In this document: piece by piece, positions 36,936 through 43,683 of the stretch
Position numbering within the stretch: position 1 is the first letter of the stretch
Layout: the number at the start of each line of letters is the position of its first letter
NCBI GenBank assembly: GCA_028284005.1
Contig: JANQSO010000010.1
Coordinates: 1 to 64,000, forward strand
Source: Flavobacteriaceae bacterium
Lineage (GTDB): Bacteria > Bacteroidota > Bacteroidia > Flavobacteriales > Flavobacteriaceae
Reading direction: 5' to 3'
Length of the DNA: 64,000 nucleotides
The notes under the pieces: model-generated
Told to the model about the DNA's origin: nothing
Seen by the model: the letters and a program-made list of their open reading frames with translations, nothing else
Databases searched by the model: none
Translations under genes and position numbers: made by a program

Positions 36936-37154
36936 AATAGTAAATGTATCAATTCTTTAATATTTTTATAGCTAAGGGTACAAACTTGTTGACGCAAAAG
37001 AATCTATTTATCTTCTGCCTTGGCATGTGCACAATATAATTATGCAGTATCATTTAGCAATCAATCCAGATCATTGGAAAATTACCTGTAAGCATGATTT
37101 AACTCCAGGGTACTTTTTTAACTCTTAAACAGCTATTTTTCCAGTTACTATGGT

Positions 37155-37205
37155 GAGTAAAGGTACAGCTGTTGCACAGGCCTCCGAATCCCGGAGGCGG
37201 AACGA
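37155..37205. repeat. Direct repeat copy a near the tmRNA 3' end
   Basis: Shares with 37358-37408 the pattern AGT.AAGGT.CAGCTG..GCACAGGC, then CGAATCCCGGAGGCG and AACGAA, with about six substitutions in 51 bases. The CGAATCCCGG core resembles a T-arm, as in tRNA and tmRNA 3' ends. Confidence 0.7.
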
Positions 37206-37264
37206 ACATACGAAGCTTGCCAGGGGAGTTCGGTCAACAAATTTATCGTATAAATATAAAAAAA

Positions 37265-37302
37265 CTCGCCGTTGCTTCTGATATATCAAAAGCTCTGGCG
37301 AG
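37265..37302 (-). terminator. Hairpin terminator downstream of the tmRNA copies
   Basis: CTCGCC (37265-37270) pairs with GGCGAG (37297-37302). Inside is a second stem GCTT.TGAT/ATCA.AAGC with one mismatch. On the minus strand it is followed by seven T (37258-37264). Confidence 0.6.
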
Positions 37303-37334
37303 CGAAGGTGGAGCCGGAGAGGACCGAACGTATA

Positions 37335-37357
37335 AAAAATATCCTGAGGATATTTTT
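37335..37357. terminator. Perfect hairpin with A/T flanks
   Basis: A 10-bp perfect stem (AAAAATATCC with GGATATTTTT, loop TGA). T-rich on both strands, so it may act in either direction. Confidence 0.55.
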
Positions 37358-37408
37358 AGTGAAGGTGCCAGCTGGCGCACAGGCTTTCGAATCCCGGAGG
37401 CGAAACGA
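37358..37408. repeat. Direct repeat copy b near the tmRNA 3' end
   Basis: Second copy of the 51-base repeat at 37155-37205, spaced 203 bases. It lies between two terminator hairpins downstream of the tmRNA gene. Confidence 0.7.
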
Positions 37409-37410
37409 AA

Positions 37411-37432
37411 AAAACCACCCGTAGGTGGTTTT
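37411..37432 (-). terminator. tmRNA terminator
   Basis: A 9-bp stem (AAAACCACC with GGTGGTTTT, loop CGTA) lies 6 bases after the mature tmRNA end, with a T run on the minus strand. Confidence 0.85.
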
Positions 37433-37437
37433 TGGAG

Positions 37438-37834
37438 TGGAGCCGGAGGGATTCGAACCCTCGTCCAAACGCGCAACAATAACGCTTTCTACATGCTTAG
37501 TTTTCATTTGGATTTTCGTCTGCTTCCCGGTCGAAAACTACCAAGTCACAGCTTAGCTTCCATTAGATTTCGTTAGTACATCAAAGCCCTGCACCAACTA
37601 GGTTTACTTTTACGAAGCCTCTATATCGATTGCCGTAAACCAAGGCCATCGAGAGACTTCCTGCTTTCCGACCTTGTCGGACGAGGCATTATCCTACTAT
37701 AATTCAGATTATGCAGCTAGGGCGTAGTTATTCTCGCCGTTTAAAAAGTGTGAAATATGAGATTTACGAGCTGTATCCCAGCGCTCGGCATGCTTACACT
37801 ATCATTAGACCCGCTGTCAAAACCAGTCGGCCCC
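37438..37834 (-). ncRNA. ssrA: Transfer-messenger RNA (tmRNA)
   Basis: 397 nt. The 5' end GGGGCCG pairs with the 3' CGGCTCC (7 bp including the typical G3-U pair), and the 3' T-arm reads GAGGGTTCGAATCCCTC. The tag reading frame at 37738-37709 encodes GENNYALAA then TAA, matching known Bacteroidota tags once the tRNA-carried alanine is added. CCA is not encoded after the discriminator A (CTC follows), so it must be added by nucleotidyltransferase. tmRNA rescues stalled ribosomes and tags products for proteolysis. Confidence 0.97.
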
Positions 37835-37843
37835 AGGTATTTT

Positions 37844-37873
37844 CAAAGATCATTTGGCGGGTTCGCCTTGCAA
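37844..37873 (-). promoter_or_regulatory. tmRNA promoter
   Basis: On the minus strand TTG (37873-37871), a 19-base spacer, then GATCTTTG (37851-37844), one base off TAnnTTTG. The mature 5' end lies 9 bases downstream, so little or no 5' leader needs removal. Confidence 0.7.
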
Positions 37874-37958
37874 AACAATGCGACCGGGCTTTCGGTTTTA
37901 CACGGTAAATTACCTCAATCCCTACCCGAAATGGAATGCAAAGATACACTAAAAACAC

Positions 37959-37966
37959 TATCTTTG
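37959..37966 (+). promoter_or_regulatory. Promoter -7 element of the dehydrogenase gene
   Basis: TATCTTTG matches the -7 consensus, 32 bases before the ATG at 37999. A mirror-image TATCTTTG on the minus strand lies at 37946-37939. No clear -33 TTG at standard spacing is visible for the plus-strand one. Confidence 0.55.
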
Positions 37967-37998
37967 CCGCCAGTAAAAAATAACAAAAAGCATTCCAA

Positions 37999-39216
37999 AT
38001 GGCTATCACCTTCGCAATCATTAAAGAACGTAAAAATCCACCCGATCGCCGTGTCGTTTTTTCACCCCAAAAATGTCAGGAAGTCAGGCAAACGTTTCCG
38101 GAGGCGAAGATCATAGCAGAAGCATCAGACATTCGTATTTTTCCAGATGAAACCTATCGCGAAGCAGGCTTTGAGGTAACGGAAGATGTTTCGGAAGCCA
38201 CAGTCATGTTAGGTGTAAAAGAAGTCCCTGTAGAAGCATTGATACCCAATAAAAAATACTTTTTCTTCAGCCATACCATAAAAGAACAGCCTTATAACCG
38301 AAAACTACTAAAAGCCATTCTCGATAAAAAAATTGAACTCTATGACCATGAGACCATTGTAAACAGAAATGGTCGCAGGTTAATAGGTTTTGGGCGCTAC
38401 GCGGGGCTTGTAGGTGCTTATAACGGATTCCGTGCCTTAGGATCAAGGGATGGCCTGTTCGAATTACCCAAAGTAGAAACCCTGGCCGATCTCGATGCGG
38501 TAAAAGCGGAATTGGATAAGATCAGCCTTCCGCAACAATTACGGATCATCTTATCCGGAACCGGAAAAGTGGCAATGGGCGCCAAGGAGATCTTGGACCA
38601 TCTAAAGATCAAGGAAGTAACAGATGCGGTATATCTTACGTCTTCCTTTTCGGAACCTGTGTACTGTCTTATTGATGTGATGGAATACAACCGCCGGAAA
38701 GATGGAAAAGCAGGGGATAAGTACGAATTCTATAAAGACCCTTCCGGTTATGAAAGCAATTTTATGCCGTATGCCAAAGTAAGTAATGTATTTATTGCCG
38801 GCCACTTTTATGGGAGCGGCGCACCTTTTTTGTTCACAAGGGAAGATGCCCGGCATCCCGATTTCAATATCAACCTTGTGGCAGATATATCCTGTGATGT
38901 GGATGGCCCTGTAGCGAGCACGCTCCGTGCTTCGACCATTGCCGAACCGTTTTACGGATATGATCCAAGTACCGAAACAGAAACAGCTTTCAACGCGCCC
39001 GGCGCGATCACCGTTATGGCAGTGGATAACTTGCCCTGCGAATTGCCCAAGGATGCCAGTGAAGGTTTTGGAGACATGTTCATGGAACAAGTTATTCCTG
39101 CATTTTTTAATAATGACAAGGACGGGGTTTTAGAACGCGCCAGAATGACCACACATCAGGGCACCCTTACGGAGCGTTATGCGTACCTTCAGGATTATGT
39201 GGATGGAAAAAATTAA
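37999..39216 (+). CDS. NAD(P)-dependent saccharopine dehydrogenase-like protein
   Basis: 405 aa. An N-terminal alanine dehydrogenase/PNT-like domain (IIKERKNPPDRRVVFSPQ, then FFFSHTIKEQPYNRKLL) is followed by GFGRYAGLVGAYNGFRALG and a Rossmann segment with GTGKVAMGAKEIL. The overall layout matches the fungal LYS1-type saccharopine dehydrogenase (forming lysine and 2-oxoglutarate) found in Flavobacteria. It could be degradative or biosynthetic. Adjacent to, and divergent from, the tmRNA. Confidence 0.8.
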   Translation: MAITFAIIKERKNPPDRRVVFSPQKCQEVRQTFPEAKIIAEASDIRIFPDETYREAGFEVTEDVSEATVMLGVKEVPVEALIPNKKYFFFSHTIKEQPYNRKLLKAILDKKIELYDHETIVNRNGRRLIGFGRYAGLVGAYNGFRALGSRDGLFELPKVETLADLDAVKAELDKISLPQQLRIILSGTGKVAMGAKEILDHLKIKEVTDAVYLTSSFSEPVYCLIDVMEYNRRKDGKAGDKYEFYKDPSGYESNFMPYAKVSNVFIAGHFYGSGAPFLFTREDARHPDFNINLVADISCDVDGPVASTLRASTIAEPFYGYDPSTETETAFNAPGAITVMAVDNLPCELPKDASEGFGDMFMEQVIPAFFNNDKDGVLERARMTTHQGTLTERYAYLQDYVDGKN

Positions 39217-39255
39217 TTTGAAGATTGATTTCCTAAAAGATATAGTGAACGATTT

Positions 39256-39615
39256 TTATTGTTTAAGACTGTTTCTATATTCAAAGACAAAGATTATAAC
39301 TGCACCAACTGTATAAGCAACTAAATCCCACCAATCAAAAACTGAACCCAGTACAATACGTAATGGTTTTGATTGGATATTAAAAGTTTCAACAAGATCG
39401 AAAAACTGAAGTAGTTCTACCGTAAATGCAAATAGCAGAATTCCAATTGCTAATTTTTCCGAAGTAATGGAAAAGAAGGCTTTCAGAAAAGTAAAAAGCA
39501 GCAGGATCACTAGTACATCTCCTACAAACCCTCTTACAAAGGGATGAAAATGAAATACTGCAATGGCAATTTCCATGATCAATAGGATGAAAAAAAATAA
39601 CAGGTATTTTTTCAT
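39256..39615 (-). CDS. DUF2809-family membrane protein
   Basis: 119 aa, four transmembrane helices. VRGFVGDVLVILLLFTFLK and FAFTVELLQFF match DUF2809 (VanZ-like in shape), with a final DWWDLVAYTVGAVI. No function is known. Confidence 0.78.
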   Translation of the reverse strand: MKKYLLFFFILLIMEIAIAVFHFHPFVRGFVGDVLVILLLFTFLKAFFSITSEKLAIGILLFAFTVELLQFFDLVETFNIQSKPLRIVLGSVFDWWDLVAYTVGAVIIFVFEYRNSLKQ

Positions 39616-39639
39616 TCAGTTTTAGTTAATTGATAGAAG

Positions 39640-39780
39640 ATAGGAGCATGAAGACAGAGGTTGGAAGTTTGTGGTTCTAATACAAAATAGTATCACCTCT
39701 ATCCTCTAACTTCCAGCTCCCAACCTCACACCCCTAACTTCATACTTCCAGCTTCAGCCTTCTATCCTCATACTCTCTTA
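39640..39780. repeat. Low-complexity degenerate repeat with inverted symmetry
   Basis: A purine-rich left part (GGAGCATGAAGACAGAGGTTGGAAG) and a pyrimidine-rich right part (CTCTATCCTCTAACTTCCAGCTCCCAACC, then CCCCTAACTTCATACTTCC) are imperfect inverses around 39690. The right part repeats a degenerate AACTTCCAGCT-type unit. It may form a long hairpin downstream of creD. Confidence 0.55.
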
Positions 39781-39783
39781 AAC

Positions 39784-41130
39784 CTAGTCATTTCCCCAAT
39801 CAATTTTTCGCGAAGCAAACATAATGATGGCAAGGATCACAAACAATCCTATACTTCCTACCAGCAATGCGTAATTCTCCAATTGTATGATCACATAAAT
39901 GAATCCGTATAAAGATGCCAGTGATGTACAGACCAGTAAAGGGAATTTAAATCCTTTTAAAATGGCCCTGGAATAAATGGTTATCAATCCTAAAACCGAA
40001 ACTCCGGCTATGGCGTACGCTTTTAAAAATGAACTGTGTTCCGAAATGGATATAAGCAGCGTATAGAACATGACCAATGCCAGGCCTATCATTACATACT
40101 GAAAGGGGTGAATGTAGATCCTGCTTACCAGCTGGATCAATAAAAAGACAAGAAGAGTAAGTCCAATGACCATGAATCCGTATTTGGCGGTACGTTCACT
40201 TTTTTGATATTCGTCTACAGGAATAATGAAGCTGGTCCCAAACCCAAAAGCACTTAGGTCCGGCAAAGTACCAAAGAACTGTTGTTCAAATTGACGATTT
40301 ATCTGGTACACCTGCCAATCTGCATGAAAGCCTTCTTTTGTAATTTCTTTAGTACCGTCATCCGGTAAATAACGCCCGTCAAAACTGGGAGAATGCCAAT
40401 CTGATTTCATTGTTGCTTTGGTTTCTTTTCCTATGGGAATGAATTTAAGGCTTCCGCTTCCGTTGATCTTTATATCGAATGAAAAAGGGATAGCACTATC
40501 ATTTTCGGCAAAATTGGTTTTAATGATCTCACTCTCTATTACGTTGAGGTAGGATTGACCATATTTCGGGTTCATAGAAAAGTTTTCATTACTTAAAGTA
40601 ACCTCCATGGAATTTCTGATGCCTTTTAAATTTGAGGTACTTATCTCTACGGTAATCTTATCCCAGAGGATATCCTCTGTCGCAATGTTCTTTTCAGAAA
40701 AATCTATCATCGGAAAATTTCCTTTTACGTTCATATCTGCCGTATATACCACAGATTCATAGATTCCGCGCTTTAAGGGTTTGGAATCTACATTAGCATC
40801 TATATGCAATGAATCCGGAAGCAGATATGCATTTTTATAGAGGACCTCTGTTTTTACCTGGTAGCTTTTGGTCTTTTCATTGTATATCTTTTCTTCTTTG
40901 TAGGTTTTGTACGGGATCTTGAGTATGGGTCCTGATAGAAGAACTTCATTACCCCATTTCCCATTGATATCCTGTATTACTTCTGTTTGCCGGTATGCTC
41001 TTTCATTGATAAGGCTTTTTACAAATTCCAGAGGTATTAACAGTACGATCAGTAAAAAACCAACGATTAGCATTCGTGCCGTAATTGAGTTACGCAACCA
41101 GTTTCCAAATTTGCTTCTTTTTTGTTCCAT
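39784..41130 (-). CDS. creD: CreD family inner membrane protein
   Basis: 448 aa. An N-terminal helix (MLIVGFLLIVLLIPLEFVKSLI) is followed by a large periplasmic domain (about 45-310) with VLLSGPILKIPYK and GSGSLKFIPIGKET, and six C-terminal helices with PFQYVMIGLALVMFYTLL. This matches CreD of the CreBC stress regulon. A 19-bp palindrome lies 17 bases upstream (41147-41165). It and the following winged-helix regulator gene are co-oriented. Confidence 0.92.
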   Translation of the reverse strand: MEQKRSKFGNWLRNSITARMLIVGFLLIVLLIPLEFVKSLINERAYRQTEVIQDINGKWGNEVLLSGPILKIPYKTYKEEKIYNEKTKSYQVKTEVLYKNAYLLPDSLHIDANVDSKPLKRGIYESVVYTADMNVKGNFPMIDFSEKNIATEDILWDKITVEISTSNLKGIRNSMEVTLSNENFSMNPKYGQSYLNVIESEIIKTNFAENDSAIPFSFDIKINGSGSLKFIPIGKETKATMKSDWHSPSFDGRYLPDDGTKEITKEGFHADWQVYQINRQFEQQFFGTLPDLSAFGFGTSFIIPVDEYQKSERTAKYGFMVIGLTLLVFLLIQLVSRIYIHPFQYVMIGLALVMFYTLLISISEHSSFLKAYAIAGVSVLGLITIYSRAILKGFKFPLLVCTSLASLYGFIYVIIQLENYALLVGSIGLFVILAIIMFASRKIDWGND

Positions 41131-41146
41131 AATTAAAATTTTAAAG

Positions 41147-41165
41147 TACTTTGTATTTCAAAGTG
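41147..41165. promoter_or_regulatory. Operator-like palindrome upstream of creD
   Basis: TACTTTG-TATTT-CAAAGTG, one arm mismatch in 7+7 bases. The same palindrome occurs perfectly at 42095-42113 upstream of the regulator operon, which indicates one shared regulator. Confidence 0.7.
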
Positions 41166-41184
41166 AATTAATAAAAAAATAGTA

Positions 41185-41475
41185 TTATTTTCTGATTAGT
41201 TTTTCCAAAGCATCGATATGCTTTTTAAATTCGATTTTTCCAAGTTTGGTAGCGCTGTAACGTGTATTGGGCTTTCTGCCTATGAACTGTTTTTCCACCA
41301 GGATATATTTAGCCTGTTCCAAAGCTTTCAGATGACTTGCCAGATTTCCATCTGTCACATCCAGTAGCTCTTTTAACCTATTGAAATCGGCACTGTCATT
41401 AACAACCAGAATGGACATGATCCCCAGGCGTATTCGATGATCAAATAGTTTATTTATATTATCAATAATTCCCAC
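41185..41475 (-). CDS. Winged-helix transcriptional regulator (HTH_34 type)
   Basis: 96 aa from the GTG at 41475, which is 2 bases after the upstream stop and gives the expected VGIIDNINKLFDHRIRLGIM opening; upstream in-frame codons would sit inside the previous gene, so a start there is unlikely. The body SADFNRLKELLDVTDGNLASHLKALEQAKYILVEKQFIGRKPNTRYSATKLGKIEFKKHIDALEKLI is a single winged helix as in PF13601-type regulators. The palindromes TACTTTG-N5-CAAAGT before its operon and creD are its likely targets. Confidence 0.85.
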   Translation of the reverse strand: MGIIDNINKLFDHRIRLGIMSILVVNDSADFNRLKELLDVTDGNLASHLKALEQAKYILVEKQFIGRKPNTRYSATKLGKIEFKKHIDALEKLIRK

Positions 41476-41477
41476 AA

Positions 41478-42086
41478 TTACACCTTTTTTTCCTGAAGAT
41501 ACATCAAACTTCCGTACAGGATATGCAATAATCCAAATCCGGCAATCCAAAACCAGAATCCATAGCCGGGCAGCGCGGCACAAATAAGTCCGAGAACTAT
41601 TTCAGCATAGCCCAGATACTTTATATTTCCAACGGTATACTTTGAAGCATTGACAAGTGCCAATCCGTAAAAGATCAGCATTAAAGAGGCTGTAAGGCCG
41701 TAATGTTGGCTATTTATTTTTATAATAATATAAATACCGCCTGTAATTAACGGAATTAAAAAGTTAATAAGTAGTCGTTTTGTTGTGGAATCCCATGCTT
41801 TTACATTGTCCTTTTTGGCTTTTTTGGAGGTTAATAAAAAAGCGGTTACAATACTAAAAATTGCTACTAAGGCCAATAACAGCAATGTGATCTTAAAATT
41901 CCAACTATGAATGTATAGATATTCTCCCGGTTTTGGGAAAACAAATATGTAAGCAATTATTGCTCCCGCAATCGCATAGAGTCCGGCAAAGATACCCGAG
42001 AGGCCACTAAGTGAGATAAACCGTGAAGAGCGATTCATTAGATCTTTGATCTCGCTGATGTCTTTTAAATAATCTTTTTCAGTCAT
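41478..42086 (-). CDS. Multi-pass membrane protein of unknown function
   Basis: 202 aa, six predicted transmembrane helices (one near 24-50, the rest from 63 on). The C-terminal part GYGFWFWIAGFGLLHILYGSLMYLQEKK is typical of proteins adjacent to this kind of winged-helix gene. First gene of the operon with the regulator, starting 9 bases after the palindrome at 42095-42113. Confidence 0.7.
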   Translation of the reverse strand: MTEKDYLKDISEIKDLMNRSSRFISLSGLSGIFAGLYAIAGAIIAYIFVFPKPGEYLYIHSWNFKITLLLLALVAIFSIVTAFLLTSKKAKKDNVKAWDSTTKRLLINFLIPLITGGIYIIIKINSQHYGLTASLMLIFYGLALVNASKYTVGNIKYLGYAEIVLGLICAALPGYGFWFWIAGFGLLHILYGSLMYLQEKKV

Positions 42087-42094
42087 GATAAAAG

Positions 42095-42113
42095 TACTTT
42101 GAAAAACAAAGTA
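42095..42113. promoter_or_regulatory. Operator-like palindrome upstream of the regulator operon
   Basis: Perfect palindrome TACTTTG-AAAAA-CAAAGTA, 9 bases from the start codon of the membrane protein gene. Same arms as the site upstream of creD. Autoregulation is expected. Confidence 0.75.
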
Positions 42114-42253
42114 AGAAGAATCTTTTAGATTTTCAAAATGAACAGGTGTTAATATTTCACTAAAACTTCTTTTTTCGATTTTACCTGCAAATGATTTTTG
42201 TCATATTTTCTTGGCCATTTGTTTGCGAAATTTAATATCAAATTCAAATTTTA

Positions 42254-42679
42254 ATGATTATGAAAAAAAGAACGCCAATTTCCGCAATAATGACCAAAAA
42301 TGTGATCACATTAAACCATACAGATAGTTTGGAGACGGCCGAGCACCTGTTTAAATTGCATAAGATAAGACATATTCCCGTTGTAAGTGGTGACGCTATT
42401 TCCGGGATGTTAAGCTATACAGATTTGCTGCGCATTAGTTTTGCAGATGCGGTGGATGAAGAAGAACATGAAGTAGACACGGTTGTATATAATATGTTTA
42501 CCATTGAACAGGTAATGGCAAAGAACCTGGTTAGTGTTCCTTCTACTGCTACCATCAAGGAAGTTGCAGAGATTCTTGCAAAAAAAGAATTTCATGCGAT
42601 CCCGGTTGTGGATGACGCCAAATTGGTTGGTATTGTTACCACAACAGATTTGATCAATTACTTATTGGAACAATTCTAA
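42254..42679 (+). CDS. CBS-domain pair protein
   Basis: 141 aa, two CBS motifs: VITLNHTDSLETAEHLFKLHKIRHIPVVSGD and LVSVPSTATIKEVAEILAKKEFHAIPVVDDAKLVGIVTTTDL. It is a stand-alone CBS module, usually binding adenosine nucleotides. The ATG at 42254 is used; another ATG is 6 bases further on. Its 3' end is 4 bases from the first element of the repeated units at 42683 onward. Confidence 0.9.
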   Translation: MIMKKRTPISAIMTKNVITLNHTDSLETAEHLFKLHKIRHIPVVSGDAISGMLSYTDLLRISFADAVDEEEHEVDTVVYNMFTIEQVMAKNLVSVPSTATIKEVAEILAKKEFHAIPVVDDAKLVGIVTTTDLINYLLEQF

Positions 42680-42682
42680 GAA

Positions 42683-42824
42683 TAGGAAAAACCCTATAAA
42701 AATATAGGAATTTTCCTCTTGTAGGTTGTTTTAGATAAACAGATATTTAAGTGGCTTAATTAATTGGGAAATTAATATAAGCTGAAATGGGAAAAGGTTG
42801 TTCAATTTTGAACAACCTTTTTTT
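42683..42824 (+). ncRNA. Tandem short transcription unit A (candidate small RNA)
   Basis: Layout: palindromes TAGG-AAAAAC-CCTA and CCTATA-AAAA-TATAGG, TTG (42719-42721), GATATTTA after 20 bases, conserved block TTAATTAATTGGGAAATTAA (42756-42775), then a perfect 11-bp hairpin (42793-42820) with T tail. The predicted transcript is about 68 nt. There is no credible open frame. Units B and C repeat the design with different hairpin sequences, which argues for a family of small RNAs. Confidence 0.55.
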
Positions 42825-42867
42825 AATAGCTTATTTATTGACCTTTAGTGTTTTGAATTGCAAAAAA

Positions 42868-43054
42868 CAGGAAAAATCCTGTAGCAAAAATAGGAAAAAC
42901 CCTGTTGCTTTACATATAAGTTTATTTGCATATTTGAGTGTCTTAAAGAGATGATCTATATCTAATCATAAGACATTTTAATCGTTATATAATTAATTGG
43001 GGAGTTAATAAAAACGGTTATTTAAAAAGTTGTTCACCTCGAGCAACTTTTTTT
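42868..43054 (+). ncRNA. Tandem short transcription unit B (candidate small RNA)
   Basis: Begins with ACAGG-AAAAAT-CCTGT and a second half-similar TAGG-AAAAAC-CCTG. The conserved block ATAATTAATTGGGGAGTTAA is at 42989-43008, and a terminator hairpin (43026-43050) with T tail ends it. Predicted RNA ~65 nt. The hairpin stem (AAGTTGTTC) resembles unit A (AGGTTGTTC). Confidence 0.55.
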
Positions 43055-43073
43055 ATTTGGAGTAGCAATAAAA

Positions 43074-43217
43074 AACAGGAAAAACCCCTATACAAAAAGG
43101 GGGATATGCCTCTTGTACATAATTTACAATCGCCGCATCTTTGTATAGCTTAATTAATTGGGGAGTTAAAAAAAGCGATTTTAGAAGGGCTACTCTTTAT
43201 TGAATAGCCCTTCTTTA
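43074..43217 (+). ncRNA. Tandem short transcription unit C (candidate small RNA)
   Basis: Layout: AGGAAAAACCCCT, CCCCT-N8-AGGGG, TTG (43113-43115), 20 bases, CATCTTTG (43136-43143), block TTAATTAATTGGGGAGTTAA (43149-43168), hairpin 43184-43213 with T tail. Of the three this has the best promoter. Its hairpin sequence (GAAGGGCTA) is unlike A and B. Confidence 0.6.
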
Positions 43218-43261
43218 TTAAAAACTAATTTATTTGAACTCAGCCAGGTTCTTATTAGTAT

Positions 43262-43297
43262 AAAAAGCCCTGCTATTGCAAAATAGCAGGGCTTTTT
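43262..43297. terminator. Strong bidirectional terminator
   Basis: A 16-bp perfect stem (AAAAAGCCCTGCTATT with AATAGCAGGGCTTTTT, loop GCAA). Ends the region of the tandem units; 23 bases later the DUF1801 gene starts. Confidence 0.85.
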
Positions 43298-43320
43298 AAT
43301 TAGTAGTATCTTAGCCGTCA

Positions 43321-43683
43321 ATGAACCCGGCAGAAAGCTATATACTTGATCAGTCAGAACCATTTCGCTCCATATTACTGCATTTACAGGTGGTAATTGA
43401 AACTACTGTACCCAATGTAGTCCTGCAATACAAATGGAAAGTACCTTACTATTGCATAGACGGAAAGCTTCCATTTTGTTATTTAAATTGTACCAACGGA
43501 TATGTTGATCTGGTATTTTGGCATGGGGCACATCTTACAAAACATTTGGAGGTTTTGGTTTCTAAAGGAAGGAAACACTTTAAGTCATTGCGCTATAGGA
43601 AACCGGAAGATATCGACCAGGAGGTCTTACTCGATCTTATAAAAGAAGCGTATTCCTTAAAGGACAAAAAATACTATAAGTGA
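43321..43683 (+). CDS. DUF1801 family protein
   Basis: 120 aa. VLQYKWKVPYYCIDGKLPFCYLNC, VDLVFWHGAHL and the C-terminal LRYRKPEDIDQEVLLDLIKEAY are typical of this small fold of unknown function (YdhG/PF08818-like). Its 3' end overlaps the convergent kdsA by 10 bases. Confidence 0.82.
   Translation: MNPAESYILDQSEPFRSILLHLQVVIETTVPNVVLQYKWKVPYYCIDGKLPFCYLNCTNGYVDLVFWHGAHLTKHLEVLVSKGRKHFKSLRYRKPEDIDQEVLLDLIKEAYSLKDKKYYK

Larger units (their letters stand above)
36936..37437. other. Intergenic region with decayed tmRNA 3'-end copies and stacked terminators
   Basis: 36936-37154 shows no gene or structure that I can support. From 37155 it contains a 51-base direct repeat (37155-37205 and 37358-37408), a 25-base stretch (37305-37330) closely resembling the tmRNA 3' end (GGAGCCGGAG..GAACG), and three minus-strand terminator-like hairpins (37265-37302, 37335-37357, 37411-37432). 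Confidence 0.6.

Noticed and set aside
37063-37078. Possible third FNR box (ATCAATCCAGATCATT)
   Set aside because: The arms are in the wrong orientation for TTGAT-N4-ATCAA.
37042-37128. 28-residue open frame before the tmRNA region
   Set aside because: No recognisable family, no promoter or neighbour support; too short to claim.
37172-37576. Open frame running through the tmRNA 3' end and repeats
   Set aside because: It overlaps the tmRNA antisense and the repeated terminator region; the encoded GAGGIRTLVQ is the typical false product of a tRNA-like 3' end.
37939-37946. Minus-strand TATCTTTG as tmRNA promoter
   Set aside because: It would give about 100 bases of leader; the element at 37844-37873 has a TTG at 19 bases and fits the mature 5' end.
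41476-41583. Longer start for the winged-helix regulator
   Set aside because: The extension MCRAARLWILVLDCRIW is out-of-frame reading of the upstream membrane gene; GTG at 41475 matches the family start.
42683-43217. CRISPR-like array
   Set aside because: Three units only, spacing 140-230 bases, with promoter and terminator signals in each, and no repeat-spacer regularity.
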